In this document: positions 42,617 to 50,779 of the stretch, piece after piece | Layout of the letters: every line of letters starts with the position of its first letter | Numbering within the stretch: position 1 is the first letter of the stretch | Source: Alkalimonas delamerensis | GTDB lineage: Bacteria > Pseudomonadota > Gammaproteobacteria > Enterobacterales > Alteromonadaceae | Direction: 5' to 3' | Assembly (NCBI RefSeq): GCF_030717955.1 | Contig: NZ_JAUZVY010000003.1 | Coordinates: forward strand, 62,001-126,000 | Length of the DNA: 64,000 nucleotides | Notes under the pieces: model-generated | What the model was told of the DNA's origin: nothing | Database searches by the model: none | The model's input: the letters and a program-made list of their open reading frames with translations, nothing else | Translations under genes and position numbers: made by a program

Positions 42617-44053
42617 ATGACCACATCAAACGCAATTCGCACCAGTCAGTTGGTGCGCTGGCACCGTGGGTTGCTCTGGTTGGGTGGCATCACTTTGATG
42701 CTGTTTGCGCTGACTGGCGTCACGCACCCCATCATGAGTTGGACCGGACCGCAGGCCGTCACCATGCGACCGCCGACACTGAGCTTGAGCGAAGCCGAGC
42801 TGAACCAGGCCATGCAGCGGTTGCAGCAAGCCAATCTGCCTGCCCAGTCGCTGGTGAAGCTGGTGCCTTACCAGCGGCAAGTGCTGCTGCAGCTGACCTC
42901 GGATTTGCAGAGCCCACGCCAGTACCTGACCTTGCATGAAGAAGGAGCTGCTATCAGCGATCAGCAAATGGCTATTTGGCTGGCCAGTCATTACAGCGGT
43001 TTGGAGGAGACCCAGGTTCGCAGCAGCCGTTTGCAAACCGAATTCGACAGCGCCTACCCGTCGGTCAATCGCTTATTGCCGGTGTGGCAGGTCGATTTTG
43101 ATTCCGGGCTTAGTCTGTATGTGCATACCGAAACCCTGAGCATGGCAGGCATCACCAACAGCTATAAAACCAGTTTGCAGGCGCTGTTTCGCCAGTTTCA
43201 CAGCTGGCAGTGGCTGGATGGGGTGCCGATTATCAAAGCTCTGGTGATGACAGTGCTGTTGGGCAGTGCCTTGTTGCTGGTGCTAACCGGTGGCTGGCTG
43301 TTGCTGCGCCTGCCGTTTAAGGCAAAACGTCGCGGCCTGCGCCGCTGGCACTATCTATTGTCCTGGGGGTTATTGCTGCCCGTAACCTTGTATTTGCTGA
43401 CTGGCATCTACCACTTTGCCTACAAGTACGTCAAGCCCGATACACTGGGCTTAACGGCCAGTAGCGCCCAGCCATTGCCAGAGCATTGGCAGCTGCCGGC
43501 AGGCGCTTTGCCGACAGATGCGGTGCTAAACAGTGCCAGCCTGGTGCAAGGGCCCGCTTCGCACTGGTACTGGCGTTTGTCGCTGCACAATGCCGCCCAG
43601 CAGGCCGACCGCCACAGCCGCTTTGCTGGTCAGGCATCCGAGCGTGGGGCGCTCTTTATCCCTCTGCTGCCAAATGCGCCGGCGCTGGACGATGCTTCGT
43701 ATGCGCAGCTGTTGGCGGAGCGCTTTATTGGCCTGACACCCGAAGCGATATCCGGACAACAGCTGGTGCAGCGTTTTGGGCCGGATTACGATTTTCGCAA
43801 CAAGCGCCTGCCGGTCTGGCAGCTCGATTATGCCAAGGGACGTATTTTTGTCGACAGTGCCAGTGGTCAGTTGGTGGAGCAACAAAGCCGCAGCAGCCGC
43901 TTTGAACGTTACAGCTTTTCCTTTGTGCACAAATGGAACATTTTGCAGCCCTGGTTGGGGCGCGATGGCCGCGATAGGTTGGTGGTTGGCATGATGGCAC
44001 TGGTTTTGCTGCTGGCCGGCATGGGCTTCGCGATGCGGCTTAGACGGCGTTAA
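42617..44053 (+). CDS. PepSY domain transmembrane protein
   Basis: A 478-residue inner-membrane protein of the PepSY-TM family, with about four membrane segments (near residues 15-37, 200-232, 255-280, 455-475) and periplasmic PepSY-like domains between them. Several His residues sit in or beside membrane helices (GVTHPI, RQFHSW, IYHFAYK, FVHKW), compatible with heme binding and a ferric-reductase role. It shares an operon with the TonB receptor; AGGAGG precedes the ATG. The reductase role is an inference. Confidence 0.85.
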   Translation: MTTSNAIRTSQLVRWHRGLLWLGGITLMLFALTGVTHPIMSWTGPQAVTMRPPTLSLSEAELNQAMQRLQQANLPAQSLVKLVPYQRQVLLQLTSDLQSPRQYLTLHEEGAAISDQQMAIWLASHYSGLEETQVRSSRLQTEFDSAYPSVNRLLPVWQVDFDSGLSLYVHTETLSMAGITNSYKTSLQALFRQFHSWQWLDGVPIIKALVMTVLLGSALLLVLTGGWLLLRLPFKAKRRGLRRWHYLLSWGLLLPVTLYLLTGIYHFAYKYVKPDTLGLTASSAQPLPEHWQLPAGALPTDAVLNSASLVQGPASHWYWRLSLHNAAQQADRHSRFAGQASERGALFIPLLPNAPALDDASYAQLLAERFIGLTPEAISGQQLVQRFGPDYDFRNKRLPVWQLDYAKGRIFVDSASGQLVEQQSRSSRFERYSFSFVHKWNILQPWLGRDGRDRLVVGMMALVLLLAGMGFAMRLRRR

Positions 44054-44084
44054 TCTTGCTCAGAGTCAGGTGATAGGCTATAAA

Positions 44085-44102
44085 TAGTCTATTAAAAGAC
44101 TA
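44085..44102. promoter_or_regulatory. Palindromic operator of phd/relE module
   Basis: TAGTCT, ATTAAA, AGACTA form a perfect inverted repeat 25 bp before the antitoxin start, typical of an autorepressor site. Confidence 0.55.
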
Positions 44103-44127
44103 CTTAGAGCCTGTGGCCGGATTTGCA

Positions 44128-44382
44128 ATGCGTATTGAAACCATCAGTTACATCAAACAGCATGCTGCCAAGCTGGAACTTGAAGAACCGATTGTGGTGA
44201 CGCAAGGTGGTAAAGCGGTGTATCGGATAGAGTCTGAAGCCAGCGCCCGCCTGCGGGATGAAGGCATTGCCTTGCTAAAGTTGATGAACCTGGCTGAGCG
44301 CGATATCCGTGATGGTCATACCTTAACGCTGGATGAAAGCCTACAGCAGTTGCGCCAAACGCTTCGCGGAGCGTCAGAATGA
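44128..44382 (+). CDS. Phd/YefM-type antitoxin
   Basis: An 84-residue antitoxin: MRIETISYIKQHAAKLELEEPIVVTQGGKAVYRIE is a short Phd/YefM DNA-binding domain, followed by a helical tail (DGHTLTLDESLQQLRQTL). It overlaps the toxin gene by 4 bp. The ATG at 44128 fits the family start better than the GTG at 44113. The module sits between the PepSY gene and the RegB-like kinase and is more diverged from the pairs at 4005 and 60833 than they are from each other. Confidence 0.85.
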   Translation: MRIETISYIKQHAAKLELEEPIVVTQGGKAVYRIESEASARLRDEGIALLKLMNLAERDIRDGHTLTLDESLQQLRQTLRGASE

Positions 44383-44726
44383 CGCAACTGGTGGTGACCC
44401 AACTGGCGCACCAGACCCTGCTAATGCTAACCCGCTATATGACCGAATTTCTGGGTGCCGAGCAAGCGTTATCATTGGCGGAGCAATTGCTTGGGTACTG
44501 TAAAGAGCGGTTAGACGTAGGGCAAATGAGCCCTGGGCCGTTGCAGTTTCCACTTTGCTATGAGCTGGAGCGGTTGGGGGTGACCGACTACCGACAAATC
44601 ACGGTCGATAAATACAAAATCCTCTATCGCTACGATGCCGATAAGGATACCGCTTTTGTGATGGCTTTTTTACGGCAAAAACAAAGCGCTCAGCAACTGC
44701 TGATTGCATACAGTTTGTTGCCCTGA
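44379..44726 (+). CDS. RelE/ParE-family toxin
   Basis: A 115-residue toxin with YELERLGVTDYRQITVDKYKILYRYDADKDT and a closing VMAFLRQKQSAQQ strand, the RelE/ParE core. It is longer than the two other RelE pairs of the window because of N-terminal helix residues (LAHQTLLMLTRYMTEFLG). It is translationally coupled to the antitoxin and intact. The target (mRNA or gyrase) cannot be told from sequence. Confidence 0.85.
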   Translation: MTQLVVTQLAHQTLLMLTRYMTEFLGAEQALSLAEQLLGYCKERLDVGQMSPGPLQFPLCYELERLGVTDYRQITVDKYKILYRYDADKDTAFVMAFLRQKQSAQQLLIAYSLLP

Positions 44727-44805
44727 CGTCCTGTTACTAATGCTGGCTGCGATACGACTCATGGCATTCCCTTAACAGCGAACTCTTAATTGCGATGCGA
44801 TCAGC

Positions 44806-44822
44806 TGCGACACTATGTCGCA
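44806..44822. promoter_or_regulatory. RegA-type palindrome upstream of regBA-like genes
   Basis: TGCGACACTATGTCGCA repeats the GCGAC-N5-GTCGC palindrome of 40402 and lies about 120 bp before the kinase start, in a suitable position for autoregulation. Confidence 0.6.
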
Positions 44823-44942
44823 TGGTGCTTTTGGCTGGCAGCCGCTATCCTTGTTGCAGACTTTTCCACTGCTGTGCGATAGTCTGTAATGACATTTTGC
44901 AACGGCTGCCTGGCAGCCGTCTTTTTGTGGAACCTGTGTGTC

Positions 44943-46247
44943 ATGCTTTCCCTGACCGTTCTAGAACCGCAGCATCAATTGCGCCAGTTGGCCCGCTTTC
45001 GTTGGGGGGTGATTGGCTTTATTGCGCTGGCGATGCTGGCCGCCTGGTTGCTGCATTACCCGGTCAGTTCCTGGCCTTTGCTTGGGCTCTTGCTGGTGCT
45101 TTTTGCTGCCTCCAATGTGTTACTGCCATTATTGCCCAATGCAAGCCAGTACAGCATGCGTTTGTATGCGCTCTATGCGTTGGCGGATATTGTGTTGCTC
45201 TGCTGCATGCTGGTGTTAAGCGGTGGGGTCAGCAATGGTTTGGTCGCGCTGCTGCTGCTGCCGGTGGCGATGGCCTCGGTGCTACTGCCGGGCCGCTTGT
45301 GTTATTTGGTGGCGCTGATCGCGGTGCTGGCATACAGCTTGCTGATGCAATTAGGGGATATCAGCGCACTGCCGATTGCTGGCGGTTGGCTTGAGTTGCA
45401 GCCGGAGCACGCGGCTGGCGCAGCGCATGCGCATCATGGTGCTGGCCATGGCAGTTTCGATCAGCATCTGCTGCAAATGTGGTGGGCCTTTGCGCTTTCT
45501 GCGGCCTTGATCAGTTGGTTTATCAGTGCTCAGGCCCGGCAAATTCGCAAGCAAGCCCGAGTGCTGAATCAGTTGCAGCAACAACAGCTGCGCCAGGAGC
45601 AAATGCTGGCGCTGGCCACCTTTGCCGCCAATGCCGCACATGATTTAGCCACGCCCATTCAGACCATGGCATTGATTGCCGACGAGCTTGAGGTCGACGC
45701 CGCCCAAAGTGACCAGTTGCAGGACTTGCAACAGCAATTGCAACGCTGCCAGCACCTGGTGCAGCAGCTGCGTCAGGATGCTGGCAGTCTGCGCCAGCCG
45801 CAGCAAGCCGAGCCGGTACTCAAGCTGACCGAGCAAACGGTGCAGCGCTGGTTGGCCAGCCGGCCTGATATTGAAGCCGACTGTCAGTTTGACAGCCAGG
45901 CCGCTGATTTTTTATTGTCAGAGCCGCAAAGCCTGGCCGCGGCCTTGCTGAATATCCTGGATAACGCTGCCGATGCCGGCTTGGCTCGGCAACAGCCAAA
46001 GCTCTCCATTAGCTGTCAGCTCAACGCACAAGATTGCAGCATCCGCATTCGTGATTATGGTGAGGGTTTTTCCGAGCAGCGCTTGCAGGAGCTGGGGCAT
46101 TTGCCACAGCTTAGTAGCCAAGGGCTTGGTATCGGTCAGTTTCTGGCCAATGCCAGCATCGAACGATTGGGCGGCAAGGTCGTGCGCAGCAATCTGGCCG
46201 ATGGCGCCCTTACCTGCATTGAGCTGCCAAGGCCCCGGCATGACTGA
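44943..46247 (+). CDS. RegB/PrrB/ActS-type redox sensor histidine kinase
   Basis: A 434-residue kinase with about six membrane segments in the first 200 residues. The place of the family's quinone motif GGxxNPF is GGVSNGL near residue 95, so N is kept but PF is not. The phospho-His is H233 in ANAAHDLATPIQTM, and C269 (LQRCQHLV) stands where the redox-active Cys265 of RegB lies. The ATPase domain closes the protein. The family senses oxygen or quinone redox state. The stop overlaps the regulator start by 8 bp. The ATG at 44889 is an alternative start. Confidence 0.85.
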   Translation: MLSLTVLEPQHQLRQLARFRWGVIGFIALAMLAAWLLHYPVSSWPLLGLLLVLFAASNVLLPLLPNASQYSMRLYALYALADIVLLCCMLVLSGGVSNGLVALLLLPVAMASVLLPGRLCYLVALIAVLAYSLLMQLGDISALPIAGGWLELQPEHAAGAAHAHHGAGHGSFDQHLLQMWWAFALSAALISWFISAQARQIRKQARVLNQLQQQQLRQEQMLALATFAANAAHDLATPIQTMALIADELEVDAAQSDQLQDLQQQLQRCQHLVQQLRQDAGSLRQPQQAEPVLKLTEQTVQRWLASRPDIEADCQFDSQAADFLLSEPQSLAAALLNILDNAADAGLARQQPKLSISCQLNAQDCSIRIRDYGEGFSEQRLQELGHLPQLSSQGLGIGQFLANASIERLGGKVVRSNLADGALTCIELPRPRHD

Positions 46248-46800
46248 ACAACCCATCAAGCTGGTGCTGGTCGATGACGATGTGGTGCTGTTGCGCACCC
46301 TGACGCGTCGTTTTGAACAAGCTGGCGCCAGCGTGGTGGCCTTTGCTGAGCCTTGTACCAGCGACCAGTTGATCGCCGAACAGGCCGATGCCTACTTGCT
46401 GGACTTGCGGTTTGCCAGCCAGTCTGGTCTGAGCTTTGTTGAACCGCTACGCGCGGCGCTGCCCAACTGCCGTATTGTGCTGTTAACTGGCTATGGCAGC
46501 ATCGCCAATGCCGTGCAGGCGGTAAAATCCGGTGCCGACGATTACCTGACCAAACCGGTCGATTTTCAGCAGTTGCGCCAGGTGCTGTGTGGTCCGCTCT
46601 TGTCTACAGAGCCAGGCTCCCCGGCAAGTGAACAGCCAGAGTCTGCTTCGGCGCCCAGTTTGCTAAGCCCGGAGCAACTGGAGTGGGAGCATATCCAGCG
46701 GGTGCTGGCCGAGCAGGGGGGCAATATCTCGCAAACAGCCCGGGTTCTGGGCATGCATCGTCGTACTTTGCAGCGCAAGCTATTGAAGCGTCGACCTTAA
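46240..46800 (+). CDS. RegA/PrrA/ActR-type response regulator
   Basis: A 186-residue two-domain regulator: a receiver domain with DDD near residue 13, phospho-acceptor D55 (YLLDLRF) and K105 (YLTKPVD), a linker, and a Fis-type helix-turn-helix with GGNISQTARVLGMHRRTLQRKL, almost the invariant RegA/PrrA DNA-binding motif. It pairs with the kinase just upstream and would bind the GCGAC-N5-GTCGC palindromes seen at 40402 and 44806 (inference). These regulators control respiration and redox genes. Confidence 0.92.
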   Translation: MTEQPIKLVLVDDDVVLLRTLTRRFEQAGASVVAFAEPCTSDQLIAEQADAYLLDLRFASQSGLSFVEPLRAALPNCRIVLLTGYGSIANAVQAVKSGADDYLTKPVDFQQLRQVLCGPLLSTEPGSPASEQPESASAPSLLSPEQLEWEHIQRVLAEQGGNISQTARVLGMHRRTLQRKLLKRRP

Positions 46801-46940
46801 CTGCTGTGTTGGTGCTGTTCATCTTGTTTTAATCTGTTCGCTGTGTTGTGTTCATCCCTTTGTCGGTTTTCCCTTCATACCCGGGTAGTAGAGTAGTCCT
46901 TGTCCGGTGTGAGAGCACCTTTCACTGAAAAGGAAAACCT

Positions 46941-47501
46941 ATGTCGACTCGAATTGTATCCATTATTTCTGGCACTGTGCTCAGCCTGGCTGCGCTGCAA
47001 GTGGTTGCGGCGCCGGTGGTCAACAACAACATCACCGAAGCTGAGGTCAAAGCCGCCCAGCAGGCCTGGGGGCAAGCGCTGATTGCCATCAGCTCAGCCT
47101 ACAAGGACGGTGGTCGTGATCAGGCGGAGCAAAAAGCACGCTCAGTACTGGATGCGGCTTATGGTTATGGCCACGGTGCTGTCTTGTTCAAGCCTACGTT
47201 GGCCAGTGGTGAGCAAACCTTCCGTACCAGTTACGAGGGCGCTTTGGCTTATTTTGTCGGTGGTAACAGTGCTTACCCGGCCGACAGCGGTTTTGCCTTG
47301 AAAGGCTGGGCCGGTTACGAATTTCGTAACGCCGCCGTCTACATCAATGGTGATTTAGCCTTGACCATGGGGCATGTGATGTTGACCGACGCCAATGGCG
47401 CTGTGACTACGGTTGACAAAACCTGGGGCTTCAAAAAAGACGATCAGGGTGCCCTGCGCATCGTACTGCACCATTCGTCACTGCCCTTTAGTGCCAACTA
47501 A
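46941..47501 (+). CDS. Exported NTF2/SnoaL-like protein of unknown function
   Basis: A 186-residue protein with a signal peptide (MSTRIVSIISGTVLSLAALQ to VAA) and a small alpha+beta domain of the NTF2/SnoaL type (EAEVKAAQQAWGQALIAISSAY, DSGFALKGWAGYEF, LTMGHVMLTDANG, IVLHHSSLPF). Close relatives are often misnamed phosphoribosyl-AMP cyclohydrolase; no such active site is visible. It probably works in the periplasm; its role is unknown. A strong terminator follows. Confidence 0.75.
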   Translation: MSTRIVSIISGTVLSLAALQVVAAPVVNNNITEAEVKAAQQAWGQALIAISSAYKDGGRDQAEQKARSVLDAAYGYGHGAVLFKPTLASGEQTFRTSYEGALAYFVGGNSAYPADSGFALKGWAGYEFRNAAVYINGDLALTMGHVMLTDANGAVTTVDKTWGFKKDDQGALRIVLHHSSLPFSAN

Positions 47502-47595
47502 AGGGGGCCACGGCAAGGAAGCCGTTGCTTATTGGCAAGTGTTTACTGAGTAACCTGGTAATTTTTCTGGAAAGTTGTTCATCCCAACCCAGTTT

Positions 47596-47632
47596 GGCTG
47601 GCCATCCCTCCTCTGCGGCCAGCCCTTTTTTA
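47596..47632 (+). terminator. Rho-independent terminator
   Basis: GGCTGGCC (47596-47603) and GGCCAGCC (47617-47624) form an 8-bp stem followed by CTTTTTT, ending the NTF2-like gene. Confidence 0.9.
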
Positions 47633-48304
47633 TTCCGGTTGCAAGCAATAGCCGAGCCCACGCCGGGTATGCAGCAATTTAACGACATGCGACTCATCAA
47701 CTTTCTTTCGCAGCCGTGCCATATACACATCCACGATGTTGGTCAATGGATCTTCGTTCAAGCCCCACACATTGGTCAGGATCCGTTCCCGGCTAAAGAC
47801 CTTGCCGCTGTTGCTCATCAGCAACTCCAGAATGCCCAACTCTTTGGCGGTCAGGTTGAGCGGTACACCCGCGCGTTGCGCCTGCATGCTGTCCAAATCA
47901 AGTTGCAAGTCCGCAACCTGCAATTGCCGTGACTGGGTCTGACCCAGGTCCCGTTTAAACAGTGCCTCAATGCGCGCCAGCAGCTCTTCAAAGTGAAAAG
48001 GTTTTCCCAGGTAGTCATCGGCGCCGGCTCGAAGGCCTTTTACCCGCTCATCCACCTCCGACAAGGCCGATAAAATCAAGATTCTGGCGGGGATCGCCTG
48101 ACTGCGAATTTGCTGGCACAACTGCAAACCATCCTGGTGTGGCAGCATCCGATCCAGCACAATCACATCGGGTTCAAACTGACGGCAGACATCCATCAGG
48201 GCGCGGCCATCCTGCAGCAGCAAGGTCAGGTACCCCTCCGCTTTCAGGCCACGCGATAAAAAGCTGCCCACTTTATCGTCATCTTCAATAATCAGTACTT
48301 TCAT
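47630..48304 (-). CDS. OmpR-family response regulator
   Basis: A 224-residue regulator: receiver domain with EDDD near residue 7, phospho-acceptor D51 (VIVLDRMLP), a Lys in YLGKPF, and a C-terminal winged helix (LNLTAKELGILELLMSNSGKVFSRE, then VDVYMARLRKKVDE). It lies downstream of the histidine kinase on the same strand and overlaps it by 20 bp, so kinase and regulator are co-translated. The regulated genes are unknown. The ATG at 48304 gives the normal start MKVLIIEDD. Confidence 0.92.
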   Translation of the reverse strand: MKVLIIEDDDKVGSFLSRGLKAEGYLTLLLQDGRALMDVCRQFEPDVIVLDRMLPHQDGLQLCQQIRSQAIPARILILSALSEVDERVKGLRAGADDYLGKPFHFEELLARIEALFKRDLGQTQSRQLQVADLQLDLDSMQAQRAGVPLNLTAKELGILELLMSNSGKVFSRERILTNVWGLNEDPLTNIVDVYMARLRKKVDESHVVKLLHTRRGLGYCLQPE

Positions 48305-49892
48305 GATCCTGTCCAGTAAAAAGAGGCAGCCACAGGCGAGCCCGTGTTCCCTTGGGTGAGTTGGGCAGCAGGGCAATGCCGCCATCCTGCGCTTCCATAA
48401 TGGCTTTGGCAATGCACAAACCAATGCCCAAGCCATCCGGCCTGGCCTGGCGGGCAGCTGCAGAGCGGTAATGCCGTTGAAACAGCCTGGAGGTGTCTTC
48501 CGGGCAGAGGCCAATGCCCTGGTCGGCCAGCTCCAGCACCAGTTCGCTGCCATGAGTGGTGATGCTTAGGGTCAGGCAGGGCCTTTCCTCAGAGTACTGT
48601 TGGGCATTGTCGGTCAGGATGCGAAGAACGCTGGCGAATTTATCCAGATCCAGCAGCAGCCAGGCTGAAGCGGGCAGATCCGGTAGGGGCTCCAGCGTAA
48701 AACGGGTATCGCTGCGTAAATGCTGCCGGATGCTTTGCTGACAGTGTTGCAGAAAATCCTGCCACGGAACGTGGGTGAGATGCACTTGCAGCAGACGCTC
48801 TTCCCCTCGCGCTAACAGCAACAAATCATCGATGCGGCGGCTCAGTTGCTGGCTGGCCGCGAGAATGCGACCAAAGGCTTCTTTGTACTCGCTGCTGTCT
48901 TTGTCTTTGCCGCGCAGGCTAATCTCGGCTTCACCCTGAATGCTGGTCGCCGGGGTGCGCAGCTCATGGCTGATATCGGCCAGCAGTTGCTTTTGCCGTT
49001 GCTCGGCATGGTGCAACTGGGCCAATGCGTGTTGCAGCTCGGCTGTCCGATCTTTCACCTGTTGCTCTGTGGCATGCTGACTTTGCTTTTCCTGCCGGGC
49101 AAAGGCTTCGATGTAGCCTGACATCAGGTTAAATTGCCGGGCCAACTCGGCAAACTCTTTTGGGCCTTGTTCCTCAATGCGGTGCGAAAAATGTCCTTGT
49201 TGCAGTTGCTGGGTACCCGCCAACAAGTGTTGCAGCGGCCGGCTAAGAGAGCGGGATAAATGCCAGCCAATGACAATGGCAAACAGCAAGCCTGCCAGAC
49301 TGATCAACAGCATAATCAGCTGTACCCGCTGCAAGGCATGCAGTGCATCGGTTTCTGTGGTTTCAGCCCGCTGCTTTTGCTCAGCAATGGCTTGCTGCAG
49401 CAGTTCGGATAAGTCGGTATCCTGGAACTTATCAAACAGCGCAATCAGGGTGCGCCAGCGCTCAATGTCGTCTTGATAAGCTGCAATTTCACGGGTTTTC
49501 AGCGCATTTTCCAAGGTGATCAGGTTGGATTGCAGCAAAGAGATTACTTTCACCTGCTGCATAATGTGCTGCAAATCAGCTTCGCTGGTGCTGTAAAACT
49601 GGTCGCGAATGGCCAGTTGGTCGAGCGCTTCCAATTGCAGCTGCATCCGTTGGAACAAGGTATCGCGAAAACCGGTGTTGGCATCCTCTGTCAGCAGGTA
49701 CTCGGCCAGCCAGACTTTTAAGCGCTGCTTATCCGCCCGCAATGAAATAAACTCGGTCAGCATTTGATTGGCAATGCGATTGCGCTTGGTATGAAACTCT
49801 GAATTTTGTTGTGCCCAAAAGCCAATACCCGACAGCAGCAGGCTGATGCCCACCAGAATGCAGAGCGATACGATCAGTTTGCGCAGATACAT
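48285..49892 (-). CDS. Sensor histidine kinase with HAMP domain
   Basis: A 535-residue kinase. Two membrane segments (~8-28 and ~190-210) bracket a helical periplasmic sensor of about 160 residues, followed by HAMP (RPLQHLLAGTQQLQQGHF), a coiled coil, HisKA with LADISHELRTPATSIQGEAE near residue 308, and an ATPase domain with DQGIGLCPED and GLGIGLCIAKAI. It is upstream of and overlaps the OmpR-type regulator. The signal may relate to the divergent substrate-binding gene at 50028 (inference). Confidence 0.9.
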   Translation of the reverse strand: MYLRKLIVSLCILVGISLLLSGIGFWAQQNSEFHTKRNRIANQMLTEFISLRADKQRLKVWLAEYLLTEDANTGFRDTLFQRMQLQLEALDQLAIRDQFYSTSEADLQHIMQQVKVISLLQSNLITLENALKTREIAAYQDDIERWRTLIALFDKFQDTDLSELLQQAIAEQKQRAETTETDALHALQRVQLIMLLISLAGLLFAIVIGWHLSRSLSRPLQHLLAGTQQLQQGHFSHRIEEQGPKEFAELARQFNLMSGYIEAFARQEKQSQHATEQQVKDRTAELQHALAQLHHAEQRQKQLLADISHELRTPATSIQGEAEISLRGKDKDSSEYKEAFGRILAASQQLSRRIDDLLLLARGEERLLQVHLTHVPWQDFLQHCQQSIRQHLRSDTRFTLEPLPDLPASAWLLLDLDKFASVLRILTDNAQQYSEERPCLTLSITTHGSELVLELADQGIGLCPEDTSRLFQRHYRSAAARQARPDGLGIGLCIAKAIMEAQDGGIALLPNSPKGTRARLWLPLFTGQDHESTDY

Positions 49893-50027
49893 AGCCGGGT
49901 CTCGCAGAGAGTCTTGTCGCCAGTATAGAGATTTTGCGGCTGCTGTTCATGAAAAAAGGGTTAACTTATGGCAATTGCCTCGCTGCGCTTCTACACTTAA
50001 AGCCGACCTAATTCAATCGGCGATGCT

Positions 50028-50750
50028 GTGCTTCAACGCTTTGTTTCTTTTATAGGAATTCTGTTTTTGGCTGCCCATCCAGTGCTGGCAGATGAGCCGT
50101 TTCGTCTCAATCTATACACGGAGGATTATCCCCCCTGGAGTTACCCCGCTAAAGATGGTGTCAGCGGGATTAATGTGCGCTTGCTGCAGTTGGTTTTGCA
50201 CAATACGGGGTATGACGGGCGTTTTTCGATTGTGCCTTGGGGGAGGGCACAGCGCTTTACCCAGACCGAGTTGGATAGCTGCTTTTTTTCTGCGGTGCGC
50301 AGTGAGGAGCGGGAAAATATCTATCAGTGGGTTGGGCCCTTGAGCCAGGAGTCGGTGCAGCTTTTTAGTCTGGATCCTGCAGCAAGCCGTTTTACTGATT
50401 TTGCATCGGTATCAGGGTTTCGTATTGGCGGCCAGACGGAGGACGCGTTTACCGACTATGCCGAGAGCCTGGGCCTTCGCGTAGAACGGGTGACAGAGAT
50501 TCCGGTCAATTTAGCCATGCTGCAATCCGGCCGTATTGATTTATGGCTGGCAGGCTCGGTTGGTGGGCCTTTTATAGCCCGCCGTGAAGGCGTTCAGGTA
50601 TTTCCGGTCGCTACCACGGAGCGGGTGTTCGAACTGTGGCTGGCTTGCAATCCAGCCATGCCATCGGAGGTCATTCAGAGTTTAAACAAGGCACTGGAGG
50701 CGCTAAAGCAGGATGGCAGTCTGGAAGCAATTTTGGCGGATTACCGTTAA
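50028..50750 (+). CDS. Periplasmic solute-binding protein, family 3
   Basis: A 240-residue exported protein (signal MLQRFVSFIGILFLAAHPVLADE, GTG start) with the SBP_bac_3 domain: LYTEDYPPWSYPAKDGVSGINVRLLQLV and SCFFSAVRSEERENIYQWVGP, ending in a helix. There is no permease nearby; many such lone proteins sense amino acids or act with chemoreceptors. It is divergent from the histidine kinase, so it could feed it a signal (inference). Confidence 0.82.
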   Translation: MLQRFVSFIGILFLAAHPVLADEPFRLNLYTEDYPPWSYPAKDGVSGINVRLLQLVLHNTGYDGRFSIVPWGRAQRFTQTELDSCFFSAVRSEERENIYQWVGPLSQESVQLFSLDPAASRFTDFASVSGFRIGGQTEDAFTDYAESLGLRVERVTEIPVNLAMLQSGRIDLWLAGSVGGPFIARREGVQVFPVATTERVFELWLACNPAMPSEVIQSLNKALEALKQDGSLEAILADYR

Positions 50751-50779
50751 AGCAATCCGCCTGTTCGCATTACGGCTGA

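Noticed and set aside
44085..44102. A Fur box before the phd/relE pair
   Set aside because: TAGTCT-ATTAAA-AGACTA does not follow the Fur pattern and is better explained as the antitoxin's own operator.
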